Source: a virus. From it: 24,220 nt of DNA. The notes below the pieces were generated by a model that did no database searches, was not told the DNA's origin, and saw only the letters and a list, made by a program, of their open reading frames with translations. This document shows positions 1 through 7,922 of this stretch, one piece after another. How positions within the stretch are numbered: position 1 is the stretch's first letter; every line of letters starts with the position of its first letter. The stretch is from positions 1 to 24,220 of IMG/VR virus record IMGVR_UViG_3300044729_002766, one strand, 5' to 3'. The position numbers were made by a program, and so were the translations under genes.

Positions 1-502
1 CAGCGGCTGCTTTGTTTAGGCCTCGTTTACTGGCTAACAGGGAAATTGCTGTAGTGACCAGGGGTACAGCTGCAGCTCCTCCGATTTGAGCCAGTTGACC
101 TCCTCCGAGTTGCCGTACGCTCTCTCCTGCCAATGTGCTGCCAAGGCTGGTCAGCAGTCCTTTGACTCCGCCTACTCCGCCGAAATAAAGAGAAGGATCT
201 GCAAACATACCAAACGCAGACGTTGTTAGACCAGTAAGCCCAGAAGCAGGCGTTTTGCCTTGTGCGCCGGTAAACTTTTCAACGTACGGCAGCGCCATTT
301 CGGTGAGGCTTGGCGCTGAGGGTTCAAATGTTTGCGCTCGTGTTGCCAACAAATCTGGCAAACTAAGCGCGGCTTGCGTCCCTTTAACAGCTAGATCTTG
401 CAGAAAGGAACGCTCCTGCGGTGATGCAGCCATTGGTTTCTCACCTGGCTCTTCACCATAGTACCGTTTGTAAAGCTCTTCTATTGGTAATGACAGCGTC
501 AT
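1..502 (-). CDS. N-terminal part of a probable internal/ejection virion protein (runs off the window)
   Basis: An open frame on the minus strand begins at ATG 500-502 and stays open to base 1, giving 167 complete codons without a stop; the rest lies beyond the left edge. AGGTG sits 5 nt before the ATG, and the preceding gene ends only 6 nt upstream. The protein begins MTLSLPIEELYKRYYG; residues about 85-165 are rich in Gly, Ala and Leu (for example FADPSLYFGGVGGVKG), which resembles membrane-active stretches of podovirus ejection proteins. It follows three other Ala/Gln-rich genes downstream of the tail nozzle gene, the usual place for internal virion proteins. No catalytic motif is visible in this part. 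The role is inferred from position and composition only; the frame itself is secure. Confidence 0.7.
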   Translation of the reverse strand, partial: MTLSLPIEELYKRYYGEEPGEKPMAASPQERSFLQDLAVKGTQAALSLPDLLATRAQTFEPSAPSLTEMALPYVEKFTGAQGKTPASGLTGLTTSAFGMFADPSLYFGGVGGVKGLLTSLGSTLAGESVRQLGGGQLAQIGGAAAVPLVTTAISLLASKRGLNKAAA

Positions 503-508
503 AGACAC

Positions 509-1396
509 CTATTTAGATTGAGGCTGAGAAGCAGTACGTTTTTTTGCCATGCGTGCGTCAGCTAGGCGGCTAGCAACTGTTTTTGCTTGGGCTATCTCCG
601 CTTCAGTCAGTATTCGCCCTGCTGCCTGTGCTTCGTTTTGCAGATCACGAATGATTTTGCTTAAAGCGTCTTGGAACTCAATCTGCGGCAGCAGCGAATC
701 CAGCACTGATTTCATCTGGTCAGGACGTTTTAGCGCTTCGGCGTCTAGTGGTGGCGTTTTAGGCATGCCGCTAAGGGGGCTTTGCATCAGTTGGTTGTAG
801 AGTCGTGCAATCTCTTGACGGGTAGCCAATCCATTTGCGCTTTCTAACCAACCAGGAGCCAGCCCACTAACGTCGCTAACTGCTCTGCCAAGATCAACGC
901 CTGCGCTAGCTAGACTGCTACTCAGCTTGTCAAACGACTGACGGATTTGCGGTATGATGGTTTCCGTTTGTCCTATGCTTTGCAGAGCTTCGTTCACACG
1001 CTCTTGCTGCCCTTGTAGCGGTGTAGGAATTCCAAATGCTTTAGCCCCCAGTGCTTGCCTAATCATCGTCGGATCGAACCCAGCCCCGCTAACTAATGAT
1101 TCGAACCCACCGCCTTTTCGCTGCGAGCCTTCCCTGCCTAGCATTCCTCCTACAGTGCCGCTTGCTCCGGTGCCGGCAAATGGCATACGAATGCCGCCAG
1201 ACGCAAGCATCTGCTGCAGTGTTTGCATGCCTCCAGGTTGCGTAAGCGCAAGGTTGACGAATGGTGCAAGGCTTTGTGCAAGTACAGGAGCTGAACTTTC
1301 CTGCTGTTTAAGACTGCTTTCAAACTCCTGCTGACGACGATTCGCCAGCATTTCGGCGATGCCAGTGCCAAGATACGGTTGTATAGGGGTACTCAT
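509..1396 (-). CDS. Probable internal/ejected virion protein, Gln/Ala/Ser-rich (295 aa)
   Basis: The 295-aa protein starts MSTPIQPYLGTGIAEML. Its ATG overlaps the stop of the preceding gene as ATGA, so the two are probably translationally coupled. Residues about 12-35 form a polar helix (EMLANRRQQEFESSLKQQ). The middle (about 55-125) is Gly-rich and low in complexity; residues about 130-175 and 225-290 look alpha-helical and ends basic (ARMAKKRTASQ). I see no enzyme motif or signal peptide. Gene order (nozzle, 187 aa, then a run of Ala/Gln-rich proteins) matches the place where podoviruses encode proteins carried inside the capsid and delivered with the DNA. I do not recognise a named family. 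Confidence 0.75.
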   Translation of the reverse strand: MSTPIQPYLGTGIAEMLANRRQQEFESSLKQQESSAPVLAQSLAPFVNLALTQPGGMQTLQQMLASGGIRMPFAGTGASGTVGGMLGREGSQRKGGGFESLVSGAGFDPTMIRQALGAKAFGIPTPLQGQQERVNEALQSIGQTETIIPQIRQSFDKLSSSLASAGVDLGRAVSDVSGLAPGWLESANGLATRQEIARLYNQLMQSPLSGMPKTPPLDAEALKRPDQMKSVLDSLLPQIEFQDALSKIIRDLQNEAQAAGRILTEAEIAQAKTVASRLADARMAKKRTASQPQSK

Positions 1397-1749
1397 GATT
1401 GAAAGCCTCCTGGCATTTGTGCGGCCATGTTGAATTGCTGTGGCCCCATCAGACCAGCCATAGGTGAACTTCCCTGCCCCATTAGCATGCTTAGCAGATC
1501 GCCTTCGACCATCTCACCAGGAAATGTTCGGTCATGCATGCCCAGGCGTTGCATCTGCCTATTTAGCAGTTGACCTAGTGCAGTGCCAACTTGGTTGTAG
1601 TCAGGTTGTTGCTGTCCACCGCCCATGAGCATCATGAGCAGTTGCAGAAGCTGCTCTTGGCCAGGTTGCACAGGCTGACCTTGTGCACCGGCCATCATTT
1701 GTTGATGAGGCATCATGTCTAGCCCCATAGACGTTTGCATTGGGTTCAT
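1393..1749 (-). CDS. Small Met/Gln/Gly-rich virion-type protein (118 aa)
   Basis: The 118-aa protein has extreme composition: Met and Gln dominate the first half (for example LLQLLMMLMGGGQQQP), with Pro and Gly spacers. It overlaps both neighbours by ATGA: its ATG lies in the stop of the upstream 257-aa gene, and its own TGA lies in the start of the next gene. That coupling supports expression as one unit with the two flanking Ala/Gln-rich genes. No transmembrane segment or motif is evident. It may be a minor internal virion component; the function is unknown. Confidence 0.7.
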   Translation of the reverse strand: MNPMQTSMGLDMMPHQQMMAGAQGQPVQPGQEQLLQLLMMLMGGGQQQPDYNQVGTALGQLLNRQMQRLGMHDRTFPGEMVEGDLLSMLMGQGSSPMAGLMGPQQFNMAAQMPGGFQS

Positions 1750-2519
1750 AGTCCATAACCTGGCATAGCTGTTGCTGATGGGCCAAAAAGCTGTTGATTT
1801 GTGACCTGCGGGTTACGCGGCATCACGCTACGCATAAAGTCTAGCTGGCTAGGGGCTGGTGCTGATGGACGGGCTTGTTGAGCTGCTTTTTGCCCGGTCG
1901 TCTGACCAAAAAACTGCTGACCGGCTGATAGCAAATCCATGATGGGGCTTTGTCCGCCAGCGCCAGGCGTAAGCAAATTCTGTAGCAACCCTGGTCTAGC
2001 AGCCTGACCTTCGCCTACCTGACGCATGGAGGCCATGCTGCCAAGTAGCGTGTTTGTCAGGCCCATTTGTCGTTCGGCCTGCTGGGCTGCTAAGTCCTTT
2101 TGCAACATACGAGCGGCTTGCGCCATAGCTGCATCAAACCCACCCGTGTATTTTTCCTGACCACTGCCGTACATCTGTTGCAGTCTGGGCATCGTTTCGC
2201 TTTCAAACTGTTGCATGGCCGCTTGGTACATGGGGCTGAACGCCTGCGGAGAAGCACCTAATAGCTGCTGAGCAAAGGGCCCCAGCGTGTCGAGCAGGTT
2301 GCCGTACATCTGGCTTCCTTGAGCCATGTAGGGTTCTCGCGTCTGCGGTGTGCCAAGGAATACGTCTAAAGGGCTGTACGGCCGCCCTTGTTGTTGAGCA
2401 ATTTGGCGCGTTCTGCCGCTGAATAGATCGCCTAGTGCGGGCCCAGCTTGAGCAAGGATATTCAGCAATGGAGGCCCGAACGCCATCAGCGCTGAGCCTA
2501 ATGTTACGGGATCTGCCAC
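1746..2519 (-). CDS. Probable internal/ejected virion protein with hydrophobic N-terminus (257 aa)
   Basis: The start codon is GTG at 2517-2519, preceded by GGAG eight bases upstream. The 257-aa protein opens with an apolar, Gly/Pro/Ala-rich stretch (residues about 5-32, including LMAFGPPLLNILAQAGPALG). Residues about 85-175 are Gln/Ala/Met-rich and probably helical. The C-terminal third is Pro/Ala/Gln-rich. It starts 2 nt after the 187-aa gene and overlaps the next gene by ATGA. The combination of a hydrophobic N-terminus, helical middle and position after the tail nozzle gene fits a phage DNA-ejection protein. No specific family is recognised. Confidence 0.75.
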   Translation of the reverse strand: MADPVTLGSALMAFGPPLLNILAQAGPALGDLFSGRTRQIAQQQGRPYSPLDVFLGTPQTREPYMAQGSQMYGNLLDTLGPFAQQLLGASPQAFSPMYQAAMQQFESETMPRLQQMYGSGQEKYTGGFDAAMAQAARMLQKDLAAQQAERQMGLTNTLLGSMASMRQVGEGQAARPGLLQNLLTPGAGGQSPIMDLLSAGQQFFGQTTGQKAAQQARPSAPAPSQLDFMRSVMPRNPQVTNQQLFGPSATAMPGYGL

Positions 2520-2521
2520 GG

Positions 2522-3085
2522 TTAGGACTCCGTTAAATATTCAATTGTTACGTACCCACTGTATCCCGGATACGCAATCGCCGCGTTGAGCACGACGTTA
2601 GGGCCTTGTATATACAGTTCGATGCCGGCTCCCGACACACTGACGTACGGCAACGGCAGATAGCGAAAGTATTCAGGGTCAGGGCCAAGCACGCCAGGAA
2701 CCGGGCTAGTTAGCGATACGTTTGCTAAAGTGCCGAATAGGCGCGTAACAAAGCGCAAATCGGAGGGGAGAAACGTAGGCGGAGGCACCGCCGGGTTCGG
2801 GTATTTGATTGGTATGCCGTGCGGGTACAGGTTGACCCCAAGCAATACTTGCGGGATGGGTACAACAACGCGAATCGCATATCGCGTATCGCCTGAAACG
2901 TTCGTGGGTGGCCACTGTTGCCCCGTCGCGATTGGCTGAAACGCGTAGTTAGCTACCTCACGTTGGTTAAGGTAGTACGCAGTCGTTGCTTCACGGGCCT
3001 CTAGTTTGCTTTTAACGGTATCTGTCTGCTCCGGGTACTGCCAGGCAGGAGGTAGAAACGGTCCACTGTCGGGAACATTGCTCAT
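2522..3085 (-). CDS. Virion-associated protein of unknown function (187 aa)
   Basis: The 187-aa protein starts MSNVPDSGPFLPPAWQYPEQ; its ATG overlaps the stop of the 670-aa nozzle-like gene (ATGA). Residues 25-50 are probably helical; the rest is rich in Pro, Tyr, Val and Gly with alternating hydrophobic residues, suggesting a beta-sheet fold. It lies between the nozzle gene and the ejection-type genes, so a minor tail or tail-tip component is plausible. I do not recognise the family. Confidence 0.75.
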   Translation of the reverse strand: MSNVPDSGPFLPPAWQYPEQTDTVKSKLEAREATTAYYLNQREVANYAFQPIATGQQWPPTNVSGDTRYAIRVVVPIPQVLLGVNLYPHGIPIKYPNPAVPPPTFLPSDLRFVTRLFGTLANVSLTSPVPGVLGPDPEYFRYLPLPYVSVSGAGIELYIQGPNVVLNAAIAYPGYSGYVTIEYLTES

Positions 3086-5094
3086 ATTTGCTCCTCTTCA
3101 GGTGGTGGCCATGCCTCGACGTTGGTAAACCTGCCCGCCGGGCAGCAGTGCACTAGGATACCCTGCAATTCAAAGTCCTGATTAAAGAACGGAGTCGCTT
3201 GTTGAGGCGTAATTGTGATTTGAAACGCTACGCTGCGACCTGTGACGCCGACATACACACGTTTTACCGTGCTCAAACCTGTTCCTTGTATAGGCACAGT
3301 CTTTGAGCTGCTAGGTGTCGGATCTGGGCCGCCCGGTTCAGGGTTGATGCTAGCCTCATCGACATATGTATTGACCGTAATGGTTCCCTGTAGCTGTGGG
3401 ACGCAATAGATATCGATATAGGGGATGCGAACGCGTTGTAACGCTGACAGAAATGGGTTTTCAAAGTTCGTGATTAAGCTAAACGGCAGACCTGTCTGCT
3501 CACCAAATTCGTTGACATCACTGCTTACATCGTCGCTAATCTGAAGTAAACGCCCGCTATCGTGCCCTGCTGCTAGGATGAGTTTGTCGATCAGACCGCC
3601 GTAGGTAAACCACGGCTGATCATATGAGCTCCAAGGCGCTGTTAGACTGCTCCACGGTGTTTCTGCCGTAGTGCGAAACAGCAACAAGGTGTTGTAGTAA
3701 GCCACACCCTGAGCCCAGCTATTTTCTAGATAGTTCCAGATCAGCAGACGATTGGTGCGCACACTGGCGCTCCGTACATAGTCTGTGCTCGTCTGTTCTC
3801 CTGGATAGCTGATCAGCATTTGTTGGTTGTAGAAGTCCTGCGCCATGACGACACGGCGGTAGTTCGACGACACGCGTTGATCAGCTGGGGCGCCGGATTG
3901 ATCTTGGTAGCTGGTTTCGACCGTCTGCGGAATGTCTAAAACGGGCATGTCAATGCGTTTGGTGTCAGCACCATTGCTAGCGACAAAGCCTTGCTGAGAC
4001 AGACCTAGTACGCTGTCGTCAAAGCTCCATACGCCGTTACTAGAGCCAGCTCCGTATTGGTCATTCACAATCTCCCAGACAAACGGACGCAGCGCGTTAT
4101 CTGTGTAACGTAGACACCAGATCGACCGTTCGAAATAAACAATTAGCTGGTCTCGCACGACGGCCGCCCCAACGATTGCCTGCCCGGTAGCAGCATCGGC
4201 AAATGTCGCGCCGTTAGGCGTAATGTCACCCCAAGCGTTCGGGTTTGTGGGGTTTACCTGCGGAGCACTCCAACGAGCTCGTTGCGGGTATGGCGTACCT
4301 GTGCTGGCTCCAACACCCTCATATGTATAGAACAGGATTAAACGCCCGCGGTACGCAACGATGATTCGCGCACTGCGTACGTTATCCCCTCCAGCTACTG
4401 GTGGGGTAAATGCCACCATGTTAGTGCCGTTATACCGCTGCATCTCGTCGCGAAAGTTCGTCGCATACAGCTGCCCGCGGTACATCGTGCCGTTAAATAG
4501 TTCGTAGTTGCGGGTCGTAAACGTTGGACTGCCAGGAATAAGAGTGAACGTCCCTGGCCCCGCGTTAAAGGTGTAGGCCGCATTGGCAGTAAACGCAATC
4601 AACCGCGTTTGCTCGTTTCCTGCGTCAGCTTCATAGCCTAACAGCCCCTGGATAGGCAGATAGACGGAAACCGCTCCTATCTGCAACGGATTGATCTGTG
4701 AGCCTACACGCGGACTTAGCGGGGTATTTGGGGCATAACGCAAGGTGATGGTAAACGGAGCTGGCCCAGCGGAAATTGCGGACACAACAAACGCGCCAAT
4801 TTCACCGTTTTGGAATAACCATACCCGCATCCCAACAGACAAACCGGTGCTAACGGCTGCACACGTCATCGTCACCGTGCCAGTGCCTGTATTGATGACC
4901 GTAACCGCAAAGTTACCAGGCAACCACTCCGGTACGCGACCAAGAACGCGCGCACCATTTCGTGTGTGGATCCTGCCCCTCTTGGCGTAGCAATTGTCTA
5001 GCTCAAAAAACGAACCCTCTGGTGATGTCCAGCTTGGGTAGTATCGGTTAAGCCCACTGCCGATAGGGGCGATGATGCGCGGCTGTAACGTCAT
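3082..5094 (-). CDS. Tail nozzle-like protein (P22 gp10 / T7 gp12-type candidate, 670 aa)
   Basis: The 670-aa protein begins MTLQPRIIAPIGSGLNRYYP and carries many beta-propeller-like elements: an early ELDNCYAKRGRIHTRNG segment resembling the 'narrative of sites plus input' start of nozzle proteins, then repeated Tyr/Trp-flanked strands such as IIVAYRGRLILFY and DQLIVYFERSIWCL. Length and composition fit podovirus nozzle or tail tubular B proteins, which form the hexameric tube at the distal end of the short tail. Residues about 62-122 (TVINTGTGTVTMTC... to ...FTITLRYAP) look like an inserted FCCH-type beta domain similar to those in two virion genes further upstream in the operon. It overlaps both neighbours by ATGA. 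The assignment is from fold-level resemblance and position, not strong motif identity. Confidence 0.7.
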   Translation of the reverse strand: MTLQPRIIAPIGSGLNRYYPSWTSPEGSFFELDNCYAKRGRIHTRNGARVLGRVPEWLPGNFAVTVINTGTGTVTMTCAAVSTGLSVGMRVWLFQNGEIGAFVVSAISAGPAPFTITLRYAPNTPLSPRVGSQINPLQIGAVSVYLPIQGLLGYEADAGNEQTRLIAFTANAAYTFNAGPGTFTLIPGSPTFTTRNYELFNGTMYRGQLYATNFRDEMQRYNGTNMVAFTPPVAGGDNVRSARIIVAYRGRLILFYTYEGVGASTGTPYPQRARWSAPQVNPTNPNAWGDITPNGATFADAATGQAIVGAAVVRDQLIVYFERSIWCLRYTDNALRPFVWEIVNDQYGAGSSNGVWSFDDSVLGLSQQGFVASNGADTKRIDMPVLDIPQTVETSYQDQSGAPADQRVSSNYRRVVMAQDFYNQQMLISYPGEQTSTDYVRSASVRTNRLLIWNYLENSWAQGVAYYNTLLLFRTTAETPWSSLTAPWSSYDQPWFTYGGLIDKLILAAGHDSGRLLQISDDVSSDVNEFGEQTGLPFSLITNFENPFLSALQRVRIPYIDIYCVPQLQGTITVNTYVDEASINPEPGGPDPTPSSSKTVPIQGTGLSTVKRVYVGVTGRSVAFQITITPQQATPFFNQDFELQGILVHCCPAGRFTNVEAWPPPEEEQI

Positions 5095-5705
5095 TGGACC
5101 ACTAAGATTGTAATGCCGTTAGGTGTGGTGAGACCTGGAGCTGACGCATTTGACCCATCCGTTTTAAAGAAAGAAACAACAACGTGAGAAGCTGTGATGT
5201 CCCATGCAAAAAAAACATTGCGTGGAGCCTGACGAACGCTAACGAACACTTTGGCTTCAGCCAGCTGCGTTGTTGTTAAATTTGTACTAAAATCAATTCT
5301 GTACGTGGCTGGGGCCGTAAACACCGGAGGATCGTTAAAATTGAAGCTCCCAGGGAGTAAGGTGATTGAACTGCCAGTCCCATTGGTTGAACATTTCCCT
5401 AACACAGTGATTGCACTAACGTTCGGAGGCGTAACCTGGTACACACTAGAAGCATTGGCAAAAAACAGCTGTTCTTGGCCACTGACGGTTTTGCTGTACA
5501 GCTGAGTTTTAGGGCTTGCCAGGACTGGGTCGACCTGTACGTCATTTAACGTAACTTTAATGTGTTCGCCCTGGTCACTCGCCTCAGTAAACGTAACGTG
5601 ATCCGTGCCGAAAAAGGTGTTGACCAAGTTAGTGTTAGTGCTCAGAGCAGGCTGTTGAGCGGCTGGGCTGTCGTTTGGGTTAGGCGCGTTTAACGTGTAT
5701 GTCAT
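5091..5705 (-). CDS. Conserved phage virion protein, 'FGxDHVTF' type (204 aa)
   Basis: The 204-aa protein has the early segment VNTFFGTDHVTFTEAS followed by GEHIKVTL, a pattern found in a widespread group of short phage virion proteins near the connector and nozzle genes. The start overlaps the stop of the upstream 53-aa gene as ATGA; its own stop overlaps the start of the nozzle-like gene the same way. The C-terminal half is beta-rich (YRIDFSTNL, VFFAWDITASHVVVSFF). The exact role is unknown; a tail-associated structural protein is the best reading of context. Confidence 0.75.
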   Translation of the reverse strand: MTYTLNAPNPNDSPAAQQPALSTNTNLVNTFFGTDHVTFTEASDQGEHIKVTLNDVQVDPVLASPKTQLYSKTVSGQEQLFFANASSVYQVTPPNVSAITVLGKCSTNGTGSSITLLPGSFNFNDPPVFTAPATYRIDFSTNLTTTQLAEAKVFVSVRQAPRNVFFAWDITASHVVVSFFKTDGSNASAPGLTTPNGITILVVQ

Positions 5706-5863
5706 CGTTTACCCTTTTGGACCTTTTGAACCTTGTTGCTTTTCGCCTTCCCAACTTTTTTGGGCAGTTTTTTGCCTTTTGGCGTGTGTTCTTCGAATTT
5801 TTGCGCGACAGCCGGCTCGTTGGCGTACAGAAAAGCGCGCTGTTCTTGGCTTTTGAACGGCAT
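5702..5863 (-). CDS. Small basic phage protein of the MPFKS type (53 aa)
   Basis: The 53-aa protein starts MPFKSQEQRAFLYANEP and ends in a Lys-rich tail (KKLPKKVGKAKSNKVQK). A short N-terminal PFKS-QxRxF-helix followed by a 'HTP...KLPKK' segment is common in small phage proteins, usually in structural operons; no function is known to me. I chose ATG 5861-5863 because the family normally starts at MPFKS and this ATG lies 1 nt after the stop of the 312-aa gene (termination-reinitiation). A longer frame from 5917 would overlap that gene by 53 nt and add 18 residues. Confidence 0.75.
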   Translation of the reverse strand: MPFKSQEQRAFLYANEPAVAQKFEEHTPKGKKLPKKVGKAKSNKVQKVQKGKR

Positions 5864-5864
5864 A

Positions 5865-6803
5865 TCAGTACCAATACCCTGTTGTAAGCCCCGAGTTTGT
5901 CCCATTTTGGTAAGCAAGCTGTTGAGAGTACGGCGTAGTCGGCCGTTGCTGACTGTTTTCCATCAACGTCGTCCTTTGGCAGTAGGTCAGCTGTTCTTTC
6001 AGCATGGGCATCACCTTGTTAATCTGGTCGGTATCCATGCGTTCTTCAAAGATCTTTTTAGCAGCACCGAAAGCCAGAGCCTGCCACCAGAAGGACAGTT
6101 CCGGAGGCTGACCGTTTATCAATGCGGTGGGCAAAGCGTAAGCTTGCAAAACCAGCAAGTAGCTTTGGTTTGGTACGGGTCTTACTTGAAACTCGCTATC
6201 AAACAGAAGCAAGCCTTGTGGGCGTTGCCATTGACCGGTTGCGTACTGAATGCTGATGGGCTCACCCGTTGGAATGATAGTGCTGAACGTTAAGCTAAGA
6301 GACCCAGTAGCGTAATTAACGGTGCTTCCGATGGTAACGCCATTTTGATTGTTAAATTGGCCATTGGTGGTGTCCGTGCCATACAGCAACGTGTTGCCTG
6401 ACAGAGCCGAGACATAGACGGTACCAGGCGTGATCTGCGGAAACTGGAGCGACGTTGTGTACGGCCCGACCGTTCCATTGCCAGTTAGATAGGCCTGCTG
6501 TTGGAACTCCGGGAACATTTGGTAGAACTGCTGCTGCGACTGGCTAAAGAAGATCGGGTAGCCAGCAACGTAAGCCGGACCACTAAAGCTAGTGTACAGA
6601 TCCCATGGCACCGCGTAGGTACCCTGACCGGGAACTAGTGGCAGCTCGTAGTTGATCTGCTGCTTGATTAGGCGTAGCTGCTGCGGGAAGTCGTTTAGGT
6701 AGTAGGTGTTGATGTACCCGTCGATTTGCGCGTCTGTGAGCTGCTGATTGTCTTCAGCTACCAAGCGGCGCACCTTGTTTCGGATGCTCTGCAGAGTGGT
6801 CAT
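5865..6803 (-). CDS. Putative head-tail connector/adaptor-type virion protein (312 aa)
   Basis: The 312-aa protein opens with a helix (SIRNKVRRLVAEDN, then LTDAQIDGYINTYY). Its middle is rich in Tyr, Gln, Phe and Gly with beta character, and it ends with a conserved-looking helix (residues about 236-275, ALAFGAAKKIFEERMD). A helical N-terminus that samples ends of the frame plus position between capsid-region genes and the nozzle suggest a neck or adaptor role, as gp4/gp11-type proteins have in short-tailed phages. I cannot match it to a specific family from motifs. Its ATG follows directly after a hairpin (6804-6826) that contains the likely ribosome-binding sequence GAGGGG. Confidence 0.6.
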   Translation of the reverse strand: MTTLQSIRNKVRRLVAEDNQQLTDAQIDGYINTYYLNDFPQQLRLIKQQINYELPLVPGQGTYAVPWDLYTSFSGPAYVAGYPIFFSQSQQQFYQMFPEFQQQAYLTGNGTVGPYTTSLQFPQITPGTVYVSALSGNTLLYGTDTTNGQFNNQNGVTIGSTVNYATGSLSLTFSTIIPTGEPISIQYATGQWQRPQGLLLFDSEFQVRPVPNQSYLLVLQAYALPTALINGQPPELSFWWQALAFGAAKKIFEERMDTDQINKVMPMLKEQLTYCQRTTLMENSQQRPTTPYSQQLAYQNGTNSGLTTGYWY

Positions 6804-6826
6804 GTCCCCTCATAGTTTAAGGGGAC
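6804..6826 (-). promoter_or_regulatory. Hairpin covering the ribosome-binding site of the 312-aa gene
   Basis: On the minus strand, GTCCCCT (6826-6820) and AGGGGAC (6810-6804) form a perfect 7-bp stem with a 9-nt loop, ending right at the ATG (6801-6803). The purine-rich 3' arm is the only Shine-Dalgarno-like sequence for the gene, so folding would hide it. It could tune translation or stabilise processed mRNA. The pairing is seen directly; the function is inferred. Confidence 0.5.
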
Positions 6827-6850
6827 TGTACCACGATTTTAAAATGAGGT

Positions 6851-7273
6851 TTACCCGATCTGACCAAACGCATCAGCCATGAAGCTGTACCGTGGCTGGC
6901 CTTTGGTTGTCACCATAACTTCCCGCTCGCCATCGCGCAGAATCGCGTTGCTGTCAGTTTCGATGTTGTGGGTGTAGTACGCTGAACCGTCTTCTAGAGC
7001 CCTTACAACGCCCCAGGGCAGCTCGTAGTGTGTTTGGTCCCTGAGGATATAGGTAGCGATCTTCTCGCCTTTATAGCGCCGATACGTGAAACGCAGCGTG
7101 CCGCCTGGACGTTCGTAGAAGTGAAACTTGCCACGCACAAGACGTTTATCAAGTGTCTGCTGTTCGGGAGTGTCGCGTACGATTGTGTCCTGATCAGGCA
7201 GGATTTCCGGGCTTTGCCAGTTTGCAAAGTCGACCGATTCGCCAGCTCGTTTGGATGTAGATGTTCTAGCCAT
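6851..7273 (-). CDS. Conserved-looking virion-region protein of unknown function (140 aa)
   Basis: AAGGAG lies 3-4 nt before the ATG at 7271-7273. The gene starts 7 nt after the stop of the upstream paralogous virion protein. The protein has a disordered N-terminus (MARTSTSKRAGESVDF) and a basic aromatic core (GKFHFYERPGGTLRFTYRRY) followed by mixed alpha/beta sequence. It has no recognised motif. Position between capsid-associated genes and the connector candidate suggests a head-completion or virion role. Confidence 0.75.
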   Translation of the reverse strand: MARTSTSKRAGESVDFANWQSPEILPDQDTIVRDTPEQQTLDKRLVRGKFHFYERPGGTLRFTYRRYKGEKIATYILRDQTHYELPWGVVRALEDGSAYYTHNIETDSNAILRDGEREVMVTTKGQPRYSFMADAFGQIG

Positions 7274-7280
7274 ATGCTCC

Positions 7281-7889
7281 TTATAGCGTGTTGCGGTATG
7301 GGTTTAATACTAAGCTTGAATTCACTCCGAAGCTAGCCAAGGTTGCAAAATCGTAGGCGGGTAGCGTAGGTGACGGGAATGCAAACGCGGCAAAATTTGT
7401 GGTATCAGCGTCTACCGTCATGGTGTTGGCCGTCACGCTCTTAATCGTGCAGGTCTGACCGTTAAACTGGCTCATGCCACACATGCGCGGGATGTTAACG
7501 TAGATTAGCTGACCGGGTACGTAGTTGTGGTCCTGGTTTGTAGTAATCGTCGCGGTAGCCGCTAGCGTAATAGCTAGGATCTGGTAGCTCTGTGGTTGCC
7601 AATACGGAGGCACGAGCAGTTTGCGGAACGTTACCGCAGTAGCAGGGGCTGCAAAAGCCGACGTGTCAAGGCCGTTAAGCTGAAACGTAGTGGGTCCAGT
7701 AACCGTCACCTGACACAGCAAGCCCGCTACTTGGGGCATGCCAGTACAGGCTTGGAGCAGAACTTTGTCTCCAGTCTGCAAATTGCCTGTGTTTGTGCTT
7801 GTGACGACGGCAGGGTTAGCCAGAGATACGGCTGTCCCGGTCAATGCTGGGCCGTAGTTGTAGACTTTGGTAGGTTGCGAAATAGACAT
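7281..7889 (-). CDS. Virion protein with two FCCH-like beta domains, paralogue of the next gene upstream (about 202 aa)
   Basis: The protein contains two beta domains of about 60-65 residues, each with the pattern 'hydrophobic strand, H/T, G..GD/GQ.., strand': residues about 20-75 (SLANPAVVTSTN, TGDKVLL) and about 105-165 (TATITTNQDHNYVPGQLIYV, SVTANTMTVDADT). This resembles the small FCCH-type domain widespread in phage virion proteins. It aligns over nearly its whole length to the central part of the 317-aa gene upstream, so the two arose by duplication. A TTG two codons earlier (7895) is an alternative start; ATG 7887-7889 is my choice. A GC-rich hairpin lies just upstream. Its role could be head decoration or a tail-associated function. 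Confidence 0.75.
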   Translation of the reverse strand: MSISQPTKVYNYGPALTGTAVSLANPAVVTSTNTGNLQTGDKVLLQACTGMPQVAGLLCQVTVTGPTTFQLNGLDTSAFAAPATAVTFRKLLVPPYWQPQSYQILAITLAATATITTNQDHNYVPGQLIYVNIPRMCGMSQFNGQTCTIKSVTANTMTVDADTTNFAAFAFPSPTLPAYDFATLASFGVNSSLVLNPYRNTL

Positions 7890-7898
7890 AGCCAAATG

Positions 7899-7916
7899 GG
7901 GAGGGTTTCCCCTCCC
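7899..7916. promoter_or_regulatory. GC-rich hairpin between two paralogous virion genes
   Basis: Plus-strand GGGAGGG (7899-7905) and CCCTCCC (7910-7916) form a 7-bp stem with a 4-nt loop, read as GAAA on the minus (coding) strand, a GNRA tetraloop. It fills most of the 33-nt gap between the stop at 7923 and the start at 7889. No U-run follows, so a simple intrinsic terminator is unlikely; translation control or RNA processing is possible. Confidence 0.5.
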
Positions 7917-7922
7917 ACACTA

